From contig NZ_CP054932.1 of NCBI RefSeq assembly GCF_013364275.1, positions 558,001 to 622,000 of the forward strand: DNA of 64,000 bases, in the 5' to 3' direction. The DNA comes from Actinomadura sp. NAK00032 (GTDB taxonomy: Bacteria > Actinomycetota > Actinomycetes > Streptosporangiales > Streptosporangiaceae). The notes under the pieces were generated by a model. The model had not been told where the DNA came from. It made no database searches and saw nothing but the letters and a program-made list of their open reading frames with translations. The stretch's first letter is position 1. Each line of letters begins with the position of its first letter. The translations under genes and the position numbers were made by a program. Of the stretch, positions 25,800 to 35,192 are shown piece by piece.

Positions 25800-28187
25800 C
25801 TAGGAGACGGTCAGGGTCAGCGGCGCTTCCACGGGCGCCTGGCCGGACGGCGGCCGGATCGTGAGGGTCGCCTTGTAGGTCCCGGGCGCGTCGAACGTCC
25901 GGTTGGAGACTGCGGTGAACGCGGCGTTGCCCCGCATGTCAGGGATGCTGGCGGCGCGGGACGTGGTGAGCGTGACGTCCTCCTCGACACCGTCGCTCCA
26001 GCGGACGGTGCCGGTGAGCGCGCCGGCGGCGGGTGCGGTGACCGTCCAGGTCGCACCGGCCGGGGTGCCCGCCGGGACGGTCCGGTCGGTGCCGAGCGCG
26101 GCCGCCGGCCACGGCACGTCGGAGGTCGGGAAGAAGTTGACGCCCTGGAGCGTCAGCCGCCCGCCGACCGCCGCGAGCCGTCCGGTGAAGTCGGTGTAGT
26201 TCCGCTTGGACTGCGGCGTCCAGCCGACCTCGGCGGTGGCGACGAGGCGCGGGTAGCTGTAGTACTGCGCCTGCGGCAGCCGCCGGATGAACTCGCCCCA
26301 CAGCGCCGACTCGACGCCGAGCACGCTCTCCTCGGAGATGCCGGGGATGTAGGTGCCGGGGTCCCAGCCGTAGTGCCGGTCGAGGCCGCACGGCCCGCCG
26401 CACGCCCAGGTGCCGCCCTGCGGCTGCCGCGAGTCCTGCTTCTGCGGGACGTAGGTGTTGCCCGCCGGGGACAGGATCACCTTGGCGCCCCGGGACGTGA
26501 CCGCGTTGGCGACGGCGTTCCGGTTGCCGTTCCAGAACTGGACGACCGCGTTGCCCTGCGGCAGCGACGTCCCGGCGGTCTCGTTCCAGCCGACGACCGT
26601 CTTGCCGAGCGCGTTCACCTGGCCGGTGAAGGCGTCCACCATCTTCGTGTAGTCGGCGTGGCTCGTGCTGTGCGACTCGTCCCCGCCGATGTGCAGGTAC
26701 GGGCCGGGCGTCAGCTCGGCGATCTGGGTGAGGACCTGCTTCGTGAACTCGTACGTCGCCGGGTTCGCGGCGTCGAAGGACGAGTAGCCGACGTTCGGGG
26801 TGCCGTTCGCCGGGACGGTCGTCTCGCCGGGCTTCAGCGCGGGCTTGGACCCGGCGCTGTTCAGCTGCGGGATCGCGTGCAGCGCGGCGTTGGTGTGGCC
26901 GGGCATGTCGATCTCGGGCACGACGGTCATGCCGCTCGCCCCCGCGTACCGGACGATCTCGCGGTAGTCGGCCTTCGTGTAGAAGCCCGTCACGCCGAGT
27001 TCGGTGCCCATCTGCTGGCCGCTGTCGTTGTACGTCATCGCGGTGCGGCCGGACACGGAGGTCAGCTTCGGATAGTCGATCCCGGACGGGTTCTCCGCCG
27101 GATCGTCGAGCGCGATCCGCCAGCCCTGGTCGTCGCTCAGGTGCAGGTGCAGCCGGTTGATCTTGAACTGGGCGGCGGCGTCGATGTACTTCTTGACCTC
27201 GTCCACCGGGTAGAAGCTGCGGGCGACGTCGAGCATCATGCCGCGGTGCGCGAACCTCGGGTAGTCGCTGATCTCGACCTGCGGCACCGTCCAGTCCGCG
27301 CGGACCTTCGCGGGCGACTCGACCCACTGCGGAAACAGCTGCCGCAGGGTCTGGACGCCGTTGAGCGCGCCGTTCGCGGTGGACGCCTCGATGGTGACCT
27401 TCGCCGGGTTCGCCTTGAGCGCGTAGCCCTCCGGCCGCCCGGACGGCCCGAGCCCGGAGCCGACCCTGACGACGATCTGCCCCCGGCCCTTCCGCGCGGT
27501 CACGACCGGCAGCTTGTAGCCGGTGGACGGCCGCAGCACCTTCGCCAGGTAGGCGGCGGGCGCCTGCGCGCCGTCCCCGATCGCGGCGATGGACGCGGAC
27601 GGGGCGAGCCGGTAGCCGGGGCCGTCGGCCTCGGCGACCGAGACGGGCTTCGGCACGAGCCCGAGCGACTTCGGAGCGGGCCGGTCCCAGATCTGGAACT
27701 CCGAGATCGAGTAGCCGTACGACGCCCAGCGCTGGAAGCCCTGCATCCGGACGAACTTCGCGGTCGCCCCGACGTCGATCGTGTCGGTGCGGGGGCAGGT
27801 GTCACGCCGCGACCGGGTCACGGTCGTCCAGGTGACGCCGTCCGCCGACGTCTGCAGCGCGAAGTCGCGGGCGCAGGCGTTCGGCCAGACGAGGGTGACG
27901 TGGTCGATGTTCGCGGCGGCGGCCAGCTCGACCTGCACCCAGTTGTCGTCGGCGTACTTCGACGACCACCGGGTGCCGGTGTCGCCGTCGTTGACCTGCG
28001 ACGCCGCGAACGAGTCCCGGTCGAGTTCGACGCTGGACGCGGTCGCCGTCCCGGCCAGTGCCAGGTTGACGGGGTCGGCGGCCGGCGTCTCGGCCGAGGC
28101 CGCGAGCGGGGAGGTGAGGGTGAGGGTGAGGGCGGCCGCGGCGGCGGTCGCCAAGCTGCGCTTGCGTCGGATGGGGGGACGGGGCAT
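25800..28187 (-). CDS. Secreted beta-N-acetylhexosaminidase (GH20) with F5/8C-type domain
   Basis: 795 aa. Signal peptide (about 1-32), a discoidin/F5-8C (CBM32-like) domain about 38-168, a GH20b domain about 172-300, and the GH20 barrel from about 305. The catalytic pair is Asp503-Glu504 in HIGGDESH, used for substrate-assisted hydrolysis of terminal GlcNAc or GalNAc. A beta-rich tail (about 690-795) follows. Next to a sulfatase and FGE, sulfated hexosamines are likely substrates by inference. Confidence 0.94.
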   Translation of the reverse strand: MPRPPIRRKRSLATAAAAALTLTLTSPLAASAETPAADPVNLALAGTATASSVELDRDSFAASQVNDGDTGTRWSSKYADDNWVQVELAAAANIDHVTLVWPNACARDFALQTSADGVTWTTVTRSRRDTCPRTDTIDVGATAKFVRMQGFQRWASYGYSISEFQIWDRPAPKSLGLVPKPVSVAEADGPGYRLAPSASIAAIGDGAQAPAAYLAKVLRPSTGYKLPVVTARKGRGQIVVRVGSGLGPSGRPEGYALKANPAKVTIEASTANGALNGVQTLRQLFPQWVESPAKVRADWTVPQVEISDYPRFAHRGMMLDVARSFYPVDEVKKYIDAAAQFKINRLHLHLSDDQGWRIALDDPAENPSGIDYPKLTSVSGRTAMTYNDSGQQMGTELGVTGFYTKADYREIVRYAGASGMTVVPEIDMPGHTNAALHAIPQLNSAGSKPALKPGETTVPANGTPNVGYSSFDAANPATYEFTKQVLTQIAELTPGPYLHIGGDESHSTSHADYTKMVDAFTGQVNALGKTVVGWNETAGTSLPQGNAVVQFWNGNRNAVANAVTSRGAKVILSPAGNTYVPQKQDSRQPQGGTWACGGPCGLDRHYGWDPGTYIPGISEESVLGVESALWGEFIRRLPQAQYYSYPRLVATAEVGWTPQSKRNYTDFTGRLAAVGGRLTLQGVNFFPTSDVPWPAAALGTDRTVPAGTPAGATWTVTAPAAGALTGTVRWSDGVEEDVTLTTSRAASIPDMRGNAAFTAVSNRTFDAPGTYKATLTIRPPSGQAPVEAPLTLTVS

Positions 28188-28243
28188 GGGGGTGGTGCCT
28201 CCTCATCGGCGGTCCGGCCGGCGCGCGCCGACCGGGGACCGGG

Positions 28244-29236
28244 TCACTTCCCGGCGGCGGCGTTCGTGTAGAGGTCGGCGGTGTAGTAGGTCTTCGGGTC
28301 GGGGGAGGACGGCAGCTTGCCCATCGCGACGAAGATGTCCGACAGGCCCTTGAACCAGCCGTTCACCGTCCCGTCGCCGGAGAACTTGGCCAGCTCGGCG
28401 GAGGTGAACGTCTTGGTGACGGCGGACGAGCCCTTGAACTGCGCGGGCGGCACCTTGAGGAACTTCGCGGCGGTCTCCTCCGCCTCGGTGGTGTGCCCGT
28501 TCACCCAGTCGTTGGCCTCCTGGAGCACCTGCACGACCTTGCGGGCGGTCGCCGAGTCGTCCTTCACGATCTCGTTGCGGGCGACGAACGAGCTGGGGAA
28601 CGACATGGCAGGGAAGAAGTCGGCGTTCTTCGACAGCTCGACCAGGTCCGGGGTGCGCTTCTTGATCGTGTCGATCAGCGGGTACCAGATCGCGGCGGCG
28701 TCCACCTTGCCGGACGAGAACGCGGTGACCACGGTGCTCGGGTCCATCGGCACGCGCTCGACGTCCTTCGGCCCCATGCCCGCCTTCTTCAGCGCGAGCT
28801 GGAGCAGCATGTCGCCGGACGTGCCCTCGGGCACCGCGACCTTCTTGCCGCGCAGCCCGGCGATGTCCTTGATGCCCGACTTCGGGGTGGTGATGATCCG
28901 GTCGGCCTGGCCGAGCATGTTCACCGCGACGATCTTGGCCTTGCCGGACGCGGGGAGCCACGTCGCGCCGGGGCCGATGTAGCCGAAGTCGAGGTCGCCC
29001 GCGCCGAGCGCCTGGATCTGCAGCGGGCCGTTGGTGAAGACCTTCAGGTCCGGCTTCAGCCCGGCCTTCTTCCACAGGCCGAGCTTGTCGGCGGCGGCGA
29101 GCGTCGCCGCGCCGGCGAAGTCGGCGGTGTAGCCGAACTTGACGGACGTCCCGCCGTCGCCGCCGTCGTCCCCGCCGCACGCGGCGGCGAGCGGCACCAG
29201 CAGCAGCGACACGGCCAGCAGTCGCAGTGATCTCAT
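28244..29236 (-). CDS. ABC transporter substrate-binding lipoprotein (SsuA/TauA/NrtA type)
   Basis: 330 aa. Lipobox LAAAC with Cys20, then a DD/GG linker and a type II periplasmic-binding fold (VKFGYTADFAGAATLAAADK, GKKVAVPEGTSGDMLL). The family binds sulfonates, taurine, nitrate or aromatic sulfonates. Since the operon starts with a sulfatase, an organosulfate or a sulfated product is the likely ligand. ATG 29236 overlaps the ATPase stop (TGATG). Confidence 0.9.
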   Translation of the reverse strand: MRSLRLLAVSLLLVPLAAACGGDDGGDGGTSVKFGYTADFAGAATLAAADKLGLWKKAGLKPDLKVFTNGPLQIQALGAGDLDFGYIGPGATWLPASGKAKIVAVNMLGQADRIITTPKSGIKDIAGLRGKKVAVPEGTSGDMLLQLALKKAGMGPKDVERVPMDPSTVVTAFSSGKVDAAAIWYPLIDTIKKRTPDLVELSKNADFFPAMSFPSSFVARNEIVKDDSATARKVVQVLQEANDWVNGHTTEAEETAAKFLKVPPAQFKGSSAVTKTFTSAELAKFSGDGTVNGWFKGLSDIFVAMGKLPSSPDPKTYYTADLYTNAAAGK

Positions 29237-30009
29237 CGGATGGTCCCTTCGGGGGTCGGGGCGGGGGGCTGGTGGTAGACGGCCTTCCAGACCTCGCGGC
29301 GGAGTTCGTCGAACTCCGGCGACAGCCGGATCTCCTCGGTGCGGGGGTAGGGCAGGTCGACGTCGATGACGCGGTGCACGCGGCCGGGGCGGGCGGCCAT
29401 CACGACCACCCGTCCGGCCAGGTAGACGGCCTCGTCCACGTCGTGGGTGATGAACATGACGGTGCGCCGCTCGCGGGTCCAGGTGTCGAGCAGGCCGTCC
29501 TGCAGCTGGACGCGGGTGAGCGCGTCGAGCGCGCCGAACGGCTCGTCCATCAGCAGCACCGACGGGTTCACCGCGTAGGCGCGGGCGATCGCGCAGCGCT
29601 GCTTCATCCCGCCCGACAGCGTCTTCGGGAGCGCGTCGGCGAAGTCGGCGAGCCCGACCAGGTCGAGGTAGTGCTCGGCGGTGGCGCGGCGCTCCTTCTT
29701 CGCCACCCCGGCGATCTTCAGCCCGAACTCGACGTTCTTGCGGGTGCTCATCCAGGGGAACAGCGCGTACTGCTGGAAGATCACGCCGCGTTCGGGGCCG
29801 GGGCCCTTGACCCGCCTGCCGTCCACCTCGACGGTGCCGGCGCCGGGTTCGAGCAGGCCGGCGGCCAGGTTGAGCAGGGTGCTCTTCCCGCAGCCGGACG
29901 GCCCGACGACCGTCACGAACTCGCCGTCGGCGATGTCGAGCGAGACGTCGTCGAGCGCGGTGAACGTCTCGAACCGGTGGGTGACGTCCCGGAATGCGAT
30001 CTTGGTCAT
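29233..30009 (-). CDS. ABC transporter ATP-binding protein (SsuB/TauB type)
   Basis: 258 aa. Walker [11 protein letters not shown]-loop [11 protein letters not shown], signature [14 protein letters not shown], Walker [13 protein letters not shown] and switch His in FITHDVDEA. Powers the importer with the adjacent permease. ATG 30009 overlaps the permease stop (TGATG). Confidence 0.94.
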   Translation of the reverse strand: MTKIAFRDVTHRFETFTALDDVSLDIADGEFVTVVGPSGCGKSTLLNLAAGLLEPGAGTVEVDGRRVKGPGPERGVIFQQYALFPWMSTRKNVEFGLKIAGVAKKERRATAEHYLDLVGLADFADALPKTLSGGMKQRCAIARAYAVNPSVLLMDEPFGALDALTRVQLQDGLLDTWTRERRTVMFITHDVDEAVYLAGRVVVMAARPGRVHRVIDVDLPYPRTEEIRLSPEFDELRREVWKAVYHQPPAPTPEGTIR

Positions 30010-30857
30010 CGGCGCTCCTGCCATCCGGTGAGCCGCCGCTCGGCGAGGAGCAGCAGCCGGTCCATCACGAGCCCGACGAGCCCGATCACGATCAGCGAGA
30101 CGAAGATGGTGGGCAGCTCGTAGTAGAGCTGCGCCTGCTGCATCCGGTAGCCGAGCCCGCCCTGCGCGGCGATCAGCTCGGCGGCCACGACCGTCGCCCA
30201 GGACGCGCCGAGCCCGATCCGCATGCCGACGAGGATGAACGGGGTCGAGGCCGGCACCACGACGTCGGTGAACAGCGTCCGGTCCCGGGCGCCGAGCACC
30301 CGCGCGGCGTTGATCAGCGTCTTGTCGACAGAGATGACGCCCTGGTACGTCGACACGACCGACGACAGGAACGACGCCAGGAAGATCACGAAGATCTTCG
30401 GGGTCTCGTCGATGCCCATCAGCACGACCGCCAGCGGGATGATCGCCAGCGGCGGGATCATCCGGAAGAACTGCAGCCACGGCTCGAACAGGCCGCGCAC
30501 CACCGGGTACCAGCCCATCGCGAACCCGACCGGGATCGCGAGCAGGACGCCCAGCACGAACCCGATCAGCACCCGGCGGAGGCTGTCGAACAGGTCGCTG
30601 AACAGCGTCCCCTGCTCGATCAGCTCCCCGGCGCGCTTGACGACCGAGACCGGGCCGGGGAACCCGTCGATGCCGCTCTTGGACAGCCCGATCCACACGC
30701 CGATGCCGAGCACGGCGGACGCGGCGCTCAGCGCGGCGGCGCGCACCCGCGCCTTGCGGGCCTTCGCCTTGGCGGTCTCGGGCGCCTTCACGGCGGCGGG
30801 CGCCTTGGTCTTTTCCACGGCGGCCTTCTCGGCGGCGGTCTTCTCGGCGGCGGCCAT
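30006..30857 (-). CDS. ABC transporter permease (SsuC/TauC type)
   Basis: 283 aa with about six helices after an unusual Ala/Lys-rich N-terminal extension (residues 1-38, [19 protein letters not shown]). The EAA-loop region [15 protein letters not shown] contacts the ATPase. Gene order sulfatase-permease-ATPase-binding protein with TGATG overlaps at every junction indicates one transcript. Confidence 0.92.
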   Translation of the reverse strand: MAAAEKTAAEKAAVEKTKAPAAVKAPETAKAKARKARVRAAALSAASAVLGIGVWIGLSKSGIDGFPGPVSVVKRAGELIEQGTLFSDLFDSLRRVLIGFVLGVLLAIPVGFAMGWYPVVRGLFEPWLQFFRMIPPLAIIPLAVVLMGIDETPKIFVIFLASFLSSVVSTYQGVISVDKTLINAARVLGARDRTLFTDVVVPASTPFILVGMRIGLGASWATVVAAELIAAQGGLGYRMQQAQLYYELPTIFVSLIVIGLVGLVMDRLLLLAERRLTGWQERR

Positions 30858-32326
30858 CACGCGACCTCGTCCGCGACGCCGTCGACGTCGGGCGCGCGGC
30901 CCGCGCCGATGTCGGCCATGTAGCTCATCCAGGTGTAGGCGGGGTCGCCCCGGCGCACCAGCTCCCGGTACAGCCGGACGGTCATGTCCCGGCGCACGTC
31001 CGCGTAGGCGGGCGCCGTGTAGACGTTCTGCAGCTCGTGCGGGTCCTTCTCCAGGTCGTACAGCTCGTGGACGCTCTCGGGGTTGAACACGAACTTGTAC
31101 CGGCGGTCCCGGATCATGCGCTGCGAGTACGGGAAGTGGTGGCCGTGGAATTCGGCGACCACCTCGGGGCGCGGGTCGTCCTCGCCGTTGATGAGCGGCA
31201 GCACGCTGCGGCCGTCGCACGGCTCCCCGGTGGGCAGCCCGGCGAGGTCGAGGATCGTCGCGTGCAGGTCGATGAGCGTGGCGAACTCGTCGACCGTCCG
31301 GACCGGGGCGCCCGGCACCCGGATGATCCCGGGGATCCGGTAGATGTCCTCGTACATCGCCGGGCCCTTGTCGTTCAGCCGGTGCGAGCCGGTGAACTCG
31401 CCGTGGTCGGCGGTGAACACGATCGCGGTGTCGTCCCAGAGGCCGTGCTCGCGGAGCCGGTCGAGGATCCGCCCGGCCTGCTCGTCGATCATCGTGACGT
31501 AGCCCCAGTAGACGGCGATGAGCTTGCGCCAGGCATCGGCGTCGAAGTGGTCGGCCGACCAGTACTCGGCGTAGCGGCGCTGGACGTCGGGCTTGCCGTC
31601 GAAGGTCTCGGCCATGGACGCGGGCAGCGGGACGTCCGCCGGGTCGTACAGGTCGTAGTAGGCGTCGGGCAGCAGGTAGGGCAGGTGCGGGCCGTACCAG
31701 CTGCACGTCAGGACGAACGGCTTGTCCTCGGCGGCGTAGCGGTCGATCAGCTCGATCGTCCGGTCCGCGAGGAACGCCTCGATGGTCGCCTCGGCCGGCT
31801 GCTCCAGCCGCCCGGCGATCAGGTGGCCGCGCCCGGAGTCGTTGGGCGCCTTGCCGAAGACCGCGTCGCGGACCTTGAACGGCGGGTGCCCGTTCTCCGC
31901 GAGCCACGCCTGGTAGGACGGGTGGTGGAACGGGTTCAGCGCACCCGGCAGGTGCTCGCCGTCCATGCCGTAGTACTCGGGGCCGCGCTCGCGCCCGATG
32001 TGCCACTTGCCGACATGGCCGACGCTGTAGCCGGCCTTGAGCAGCGGCTGGACGAAGTTGGGGAAGTCGTCGTCCACCTCGTCCTTGGCGCCGCCGTTGC
32101 GCTCGGGGTTGACGAGCAGGCCGTGCCGGAACGGGTGCGTGCCGGTGAACAGGGAGGCGCGGGCCGGGGTGCAGATCGCGGTCGGCGTGTAGAACCGGTC
32201 GAACCTGGTGCCCTCGGCCGCCACCCCGTCCAGCGCCGGGGTGCTGACCACGGGGTTGCCGTAGCAGCCCAGCGTGTCGACCCGGTGCTGGTCGGTCATG
32301 AGGATCAGGACGTTGCGAGAGGACAC
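30857..32326 (-). CDS. Type I (Cys-type) sulfatase, cytoplasmic
   Basis: 489 aa. The FGE target motif is Cys52-Thr-Pro-Ala-Arg56 in [14 protein letters not shown]; metal ligands include LMTDQHR at the N-terminus and FTADHGEF near residue 325. No signal peptide is present, so desulfation is cytoplasmic, after import by the adjacent ABC system. GTG 32326 with ACGGAG upstream is preferred to TTG 32350. Arylsulfatase/choline-sulfatase-like; the exact ester is unknown. Confidence 0.93.
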   Translation of the reverse strand: MSSRNVLILMTDQHRVDTLGCYGNPVVSTPALDGVAAEGTRFDRFYTPTAICTPARASLFTGTHPFRHGLLVNPERNGGAKDEVDDDFPNFVQPLLKAGYSVGHVGKWHIGRERGPEYYGMDGEHLPGALNPFHHPSYQAWLAENGHPPFKVRDAVFGKAPNDSGRGHLIAGRLEQPAEATIEAFLADRTIELIDRYAAEDKPFVLTCSWYGPHLPYLLPDAYYDLYDPADVPLPASMAETFDGKPDVQRRYAEYWSADHFDADAWRKLIAVYWGYVTMIDEQAGRILDRLREHGLWDDTAIVFTADHGEFTGSHRLNDKGPAMYEDIYRIPGIIRVPGAPVRTVDEFATLIDLHATILDLAGLPTGEPCDGRSVLPLINGEDDPRPEVVAEFHGHHFPYSQRMIRDRRYKFVFNPESVHELYDLEKDPHELQNVYTAPAYADVRRDMTVRLYRELVRRGDPAYTWMSYMADIGAGRAPDVDGVADEVA

Positions 32327-32360
32327 GACGCTCCGTTCATTAATTCCCAAGGGTTTACAG

Positions 32361-32375
32361 AAATAGGCGCTATTT
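32361..32375. promoter_or_regulatory. Palindrome upstream of the sulfatase operon, candidate ROK operator
   Basis: AAATAG-GCG-CTATTT, perfect 6-bp arms, in an AT-rich island (32338-32376) between the sulfatase start and the end of the upstream ROK gene. Location between them and dyad form fit autogenous or operon control by the ROK repressor. Confidence 0.6.
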
Positions 32376-32405
32376 GCCGGTGGCAGTCTTGAGGTGCTGG
32401 TGGTC

Positions 32406-33593
32406 CTACACGTCTGCGGTGGTGGGGTCGGGGGATCGGGGGTCCTGGTCGCGCAGCACGAGGGCGATCGCGCCCATCGCGGAGGCGGCGGGCCCGAGGT
32501 CGGCCGGGACGATGTCGAGCGTGCGCTGCGTCCCGGGCAGGGCGTACTCGGCGATCGCCGCCCTGATCGGGTCGAGGACGAGGCCGCCGAGCTGGGCGAG
32601 GTCGCCGCCCACCACGACGCGTTCGGGGTCGAGCTGGGCGACCGACCCGGCGAGCACGCGGCCGAGCGTCCGGGCCGCCTCCACGACGAGTTCGGTCACC
32701 GCGGGCGTCCGCGCCTGCGCGGCCTCCATCAGGTCGTCGGTGCCGGTCAGCCGCACGCCGCGCGCGGCCGCCGACCGCAGCAGCGCCGGCACGCCGATCA
32801 GCTCCTCCAGGCAGCCGCGCCCGCCGCAGTGGCAGCGCGGCCCCGCCGGGTCGACCGACACGTGCCCCAGCTCGCCGGACGCGCCGTGCGCGCCGCGCAG
32901 CAGCCGCCCGCCGGAGATGAAGCCGCCGCCGACGCCGACCGACCACCGGACGTACACGACGTCCTCGGTCGAGCGCGCGGCCCCCCAGGTCTGCTCGGCC
33001 AGCGCCGCCAGCCGGGCGTTGTTGTCGGCCTCGACGCGGGTGTCGAACGCCGCCGCCAGCCGCTCCGCCGCCCGCCACCGCCGGTTGGACGCGTCCATCA
33101 CGCCGACCAGCCCGACGCCGACGGCCTCCAGGGCGCGCAGCCCGATGTGCCGGTCCTCGCACACCTTGTGGATGAGCGCGACGGCCAGGTCGGCCTGCTC
33201 GCCCTCGTCGGCGTCGGAGGCCGAGTCGTCCACGGCGGTCGCGATGACCTGCCGGGCGACGTTGGCGATCGCGACCCGGATGCGGCGGCGCCCGAGGTCG
33301 ACGCCGATCAGCAGGCCCGCGTCCGGGTTCAGCGACACCCGCGTCGCGGGGCGCCCGCGCCCGCGCGGCCGGCCGTCGTCCTCGGCCCCGGACTCGATCA
33401 CCGCGCCCCGCGCCATCAGCTCGGAGATGATCGCGAACAGCGTGGTGCGGGACAGCCCGGTGCGCGCGGTGAGCTGCGTGCGGCTCATCGGCCCCTCGCT
33501 GCGCAGCGCCGCGAGCACGACCTCCTCATGGGCCTGCCGCAGCCGCTGCAGCGCGTCCGCCCGTCGTTCCATGTCCGGCAGCATGGACGACAC
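32406..33593 (-). CDS. ROK-family transcriptional repressor
   Basis: 395 aa. N-terminal winged helix (SRTQLTARTGLSRTTLFAII) followed by a ROK sugar-kinase-like domain with the zinc motif CHCGGRGCLE and GVDLGRRRIRVAIA. Such NagC/XylR-type repressors sense sugars or sugar phosphates. It precedes the sulfatase operon in the same direction, with a palindrome in between, so it likely reports on a sugar from the sulfated glycan, GlcNAc-like by context. Confidence 0.9.
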   Translation of the reverse strand: MSSMLPDMERRADALQRLRQAHEEVVLAALRSEGPMSRTQLTARTGLSRTTLFAIISELMARGAVIESGAEDDGRPRGRGRPATRVSLNPDAGLLIGVDLGRRRIRVAIANVARQVIATAVDDSASDADEGEQADLAVALIHKVCEDRHIGLRALEAVGVGLVGVMDASNRRWRAAERLAAAFDTRVEADNNARLAALAEQTWGAARSTEDVVYVRWSVGVGGGFISGGRLLRGAHGASGELGHVSVDPAGPRCHCGGRGCLEELIGVPALLRSAAARGVRLTGTDDLMEAAQARTPAVTELVVEAARTLGRVLAGSVAQLDPERVVVGGDLAQLGGLVLDPIRAAIAEYALPGTQRTLDIVPADLGPAASAMGAIALVLRDQDPRSPDPTTADV

Positions 33594-33670
33594 CGCAGAT
33601 TAATGTCAATGCTCCGGACAAATATTCCTGGTGGTCAGCCCGCCGCGGAGGCGCGTCGGAACCGGCCGGG

Positions 33671-33710
33671 CCGCGCCGGGACGCCCCGCAGCGGGGCCGT
33701 CCCGGCGCGG
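33671..33710. terminator. Large hairpin downstream of the 119-aa gene
   Basis: Outer arms CCGCGCCGGGACG and CGTCCCGGCGCGG pair perfectly (13 bp), with an inner CCCCGC/GCGGGG stem. It starts 8 bp after the stop of the gene at 33718 and is a convincing GC-type terminator. Confidence 0.8.
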
Positions 33711-33717
33711 GCGCGGG

Positions 33718-34077
33718 TCATATCGCCCGGATGAAGGTGCCGCCCTGCTGGAACGCCCCGGCCAGGATCTGGCCGACCTCGTCGAGCTTCTTGCGCACCT
33801 TGGCGACGCCGATGGCGCCGCCGGACATGCCGGTCGTCGCGGGGCCGAGGTCGACGACCACGGTGCCGTCCTGCTGCTGGACGAGCATCACGCGGTACTT
33901 GTAGTGCGTCGCGAACGCCCCGAGCAGCAGCGCCTTCGTGCGGGTGCCCTTCTCGATGATGGCCTGCGCCGGGTCCTCCCAGGTGAAGCGGAAGCCATCG
34001 GCCTGAAGGGCCTGCTCCACGACGGCGCGAACCTGGTCGGGCGTGCCGTTCACCTGGAGCTTGACGGAAGTGGACAT
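33718..34077 (-). CDS. Conserved hypothetical protein, 119 aa
   Basis: Begins MSTSVKLQVNGTPDQVRAVV and continues with GFRFTWEDPAQAIIEKGTR; an alpha-beta protein that looks like a small lipid/ligand-binding or DUF domain. It ends with GMSGGAIGVAKVRKKLDEVG and a hydrophobic tail. No signal peptide. AAGGAG lies at the right distance before ATG 34077. Family not recognised. Confidence 0.7.
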   Translation of the reverse strand: MSTSVKLQVNGTPDQVRAVVEQALQADGFRFTWEDPAQAIIEKGTRTKALLLGAFATHYKYRVMLVQQQDGTVVVDLGPATTGMSGGAIGVAKVRKKLDEVGQILAGAFQQGGTFIRAI

Positions 34078-34259
34078 TGTTCTCCTTGCATGTGGGGGAG
34101 GGCGATACCGGCCTGCCGATCGCCGGCGACGAGACCGTCCGGCAATGGTGAGCGATTCGGTTGTTTCGTCCTTGGGATGTCGTGATGCTCCCAGATTCAC
34201 GGGGAACGCGCCCACAACAATTGGAGAAGAACACCCGCGACCGTCCGCACACGGCCACG

Positions 34260-34379
34260 TCACCAGGTGGCCCGGTGTCGCCCCCGGTAGGCCGGACGCC
34301 GCGACGCGGCGAACGCCGTCGCGCTCGCCCCGAGCAGCATCAGGCAGACGATGAGCATCGCGGCGGCGATCGCGATCAA
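34260..34379 (-). CDS. Small single-span membrane peptide
   Basis: 39 aa from TTG 34379, or 32 aa from ATG 34358. One hydrophobic helix (IAAAMLIVCLMLLGASATAF) followed by a basic tail (ASRRPAYRGRHR). Its TTG overlaps the stop of the 96-aa gene as TTGA, suggesting translational coupling. No family known. Confidence 0.5.
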   Translation of the reverse strand: MIAIAAAMLIVCLMLLGASATAFAASRRPAYRGRHRATW

Positions 34380-34666
34380 AGCCCGGCCTCCGGACGTCCG
34401 GCCAGCAGCGTCTTCACCGCCGTCACGGCATCCGCGACATGGTGCACGTCTGCGATGGGGGCCCGGTGCGCCGTCCAGAACCACGCCCGCCCATCGTCGG
34501 TGCCGCGTGCCTCCACGGTCAGGACGGTGCACGGGTGCTCGGTGCAGCACCCGGCCGCGTCCGGGTTCTCGACATGGAGCCCGTCCGGCGCCATCCAGGC
34601 CTGAAGCCCGTGCGCGCGAAGAACGGTCCCTAGCGCGCCCAGCCGCGCCCTAGCATCTGGAGTCAT
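34376..34666 (-). CDS. Hypothetical protein, 96 aa
   Basis: Alpha-beta pattern with a Cys-containing strand (AAGCCTEHPCTVLTVEARG) and a Trp-rich one (GRAWFWTAHRAPIADV). Proteins of this look occur next to short GntR regulators in many actinomycetes, sometimes in integrative elements, but I cannot name a family. Divergent from the GntR gene. Confidence 0.65.
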   Translation of the reverse strand: MTPDARARLGALGTVLRAHGLQAWMAPDGLHVENPDAAGCCTEHPCTVLTVEARGTDDGRAWFWTAHRAPIADVHHVADAVTAVKTLLAGRPEAGL

Positions 34667-34764
34667 GGGTCGTTCGCCTCCTAGCGGCGTGCGGTCCTAG
34701 CCCCGTCCGGCGGTCGCAACGCTGGGCGGGGCGTTTCTGTGTTCAGTCCATCACCATACGCAAT

Positions 34765-34790
34765 CTATGCAAGCTGCGCTTGCTATGCAA
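34765..34790. repeat. Direct and inverted repeats upstream of the GntR gene
   Basis: CTATGCAA occurs at 34765-34772 and again at 34783-34790, 18 bp apart, flanking GCAAGC-TGC-GCTTGC (34769-34783). The block is AT-rich for this genome and is a plausible autoregulatory site for the GntR protein. Confidence 0.6.
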
Positions 34791-34838
34791 TACATGCGCT
34801 TCATGAAGCACCATGCGTGCGTCGCTAGCGTTGCAGGC

Positions 34839-35084
34839 ATGGTTGATCTGTCCGATCCGCGCCCGTTGCGGGAGCAGATCACGACCCTGATCTCGCGCCG
34901 CATCGCGGACGGCACCTATCCCGTCGGCTCGAAGATCCCCACGACCCGGCAGCTCTCCCAGGAGTGCGACGTGAGCGAGCGCACCGTTGCCGAGGCGGTC
35001 AAGACGCTTCGCGAGGACGGCGTCCTCCGTGGCATCGCGGGCAGGGGTGTCTACGTCCTCCGAAAGCCCGACGACGGCGAATAG
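34839..35084 (+). CDS. Short GntR-family regulator
   Basis: 81 aa, essentially only the winged helix: PLREQITTLISRRIADGTYP, KIPTTRQLSQECDVSERTVA, then GVLRGIAGRGVYV. No effector domain, as in the KorA/TraR-like small GntR proteins of actinomycete chromosomes and integrative plasmids. ATG 34839 fixes the start at the conserved N-terminus. Confidence 0.85.
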   Translation: MVDLSDPRPLREQITTLISRRIADGTYPVGSKIPTTRQLSQECDVSERTVAEAVKTLREDGVLRGIAGRGVYVLRKPDDGE

Positions 35085-35192
35085 TCAGGCCTGACGCCGG
35101 TCTGCCCCGGTGTGGAGTAGCGGTCGGGAAGTGGCCGCAATTGCTGCCAGTGTGGATGGATGGGACGTCCACCACGCGGGAGTGATGCGGCA

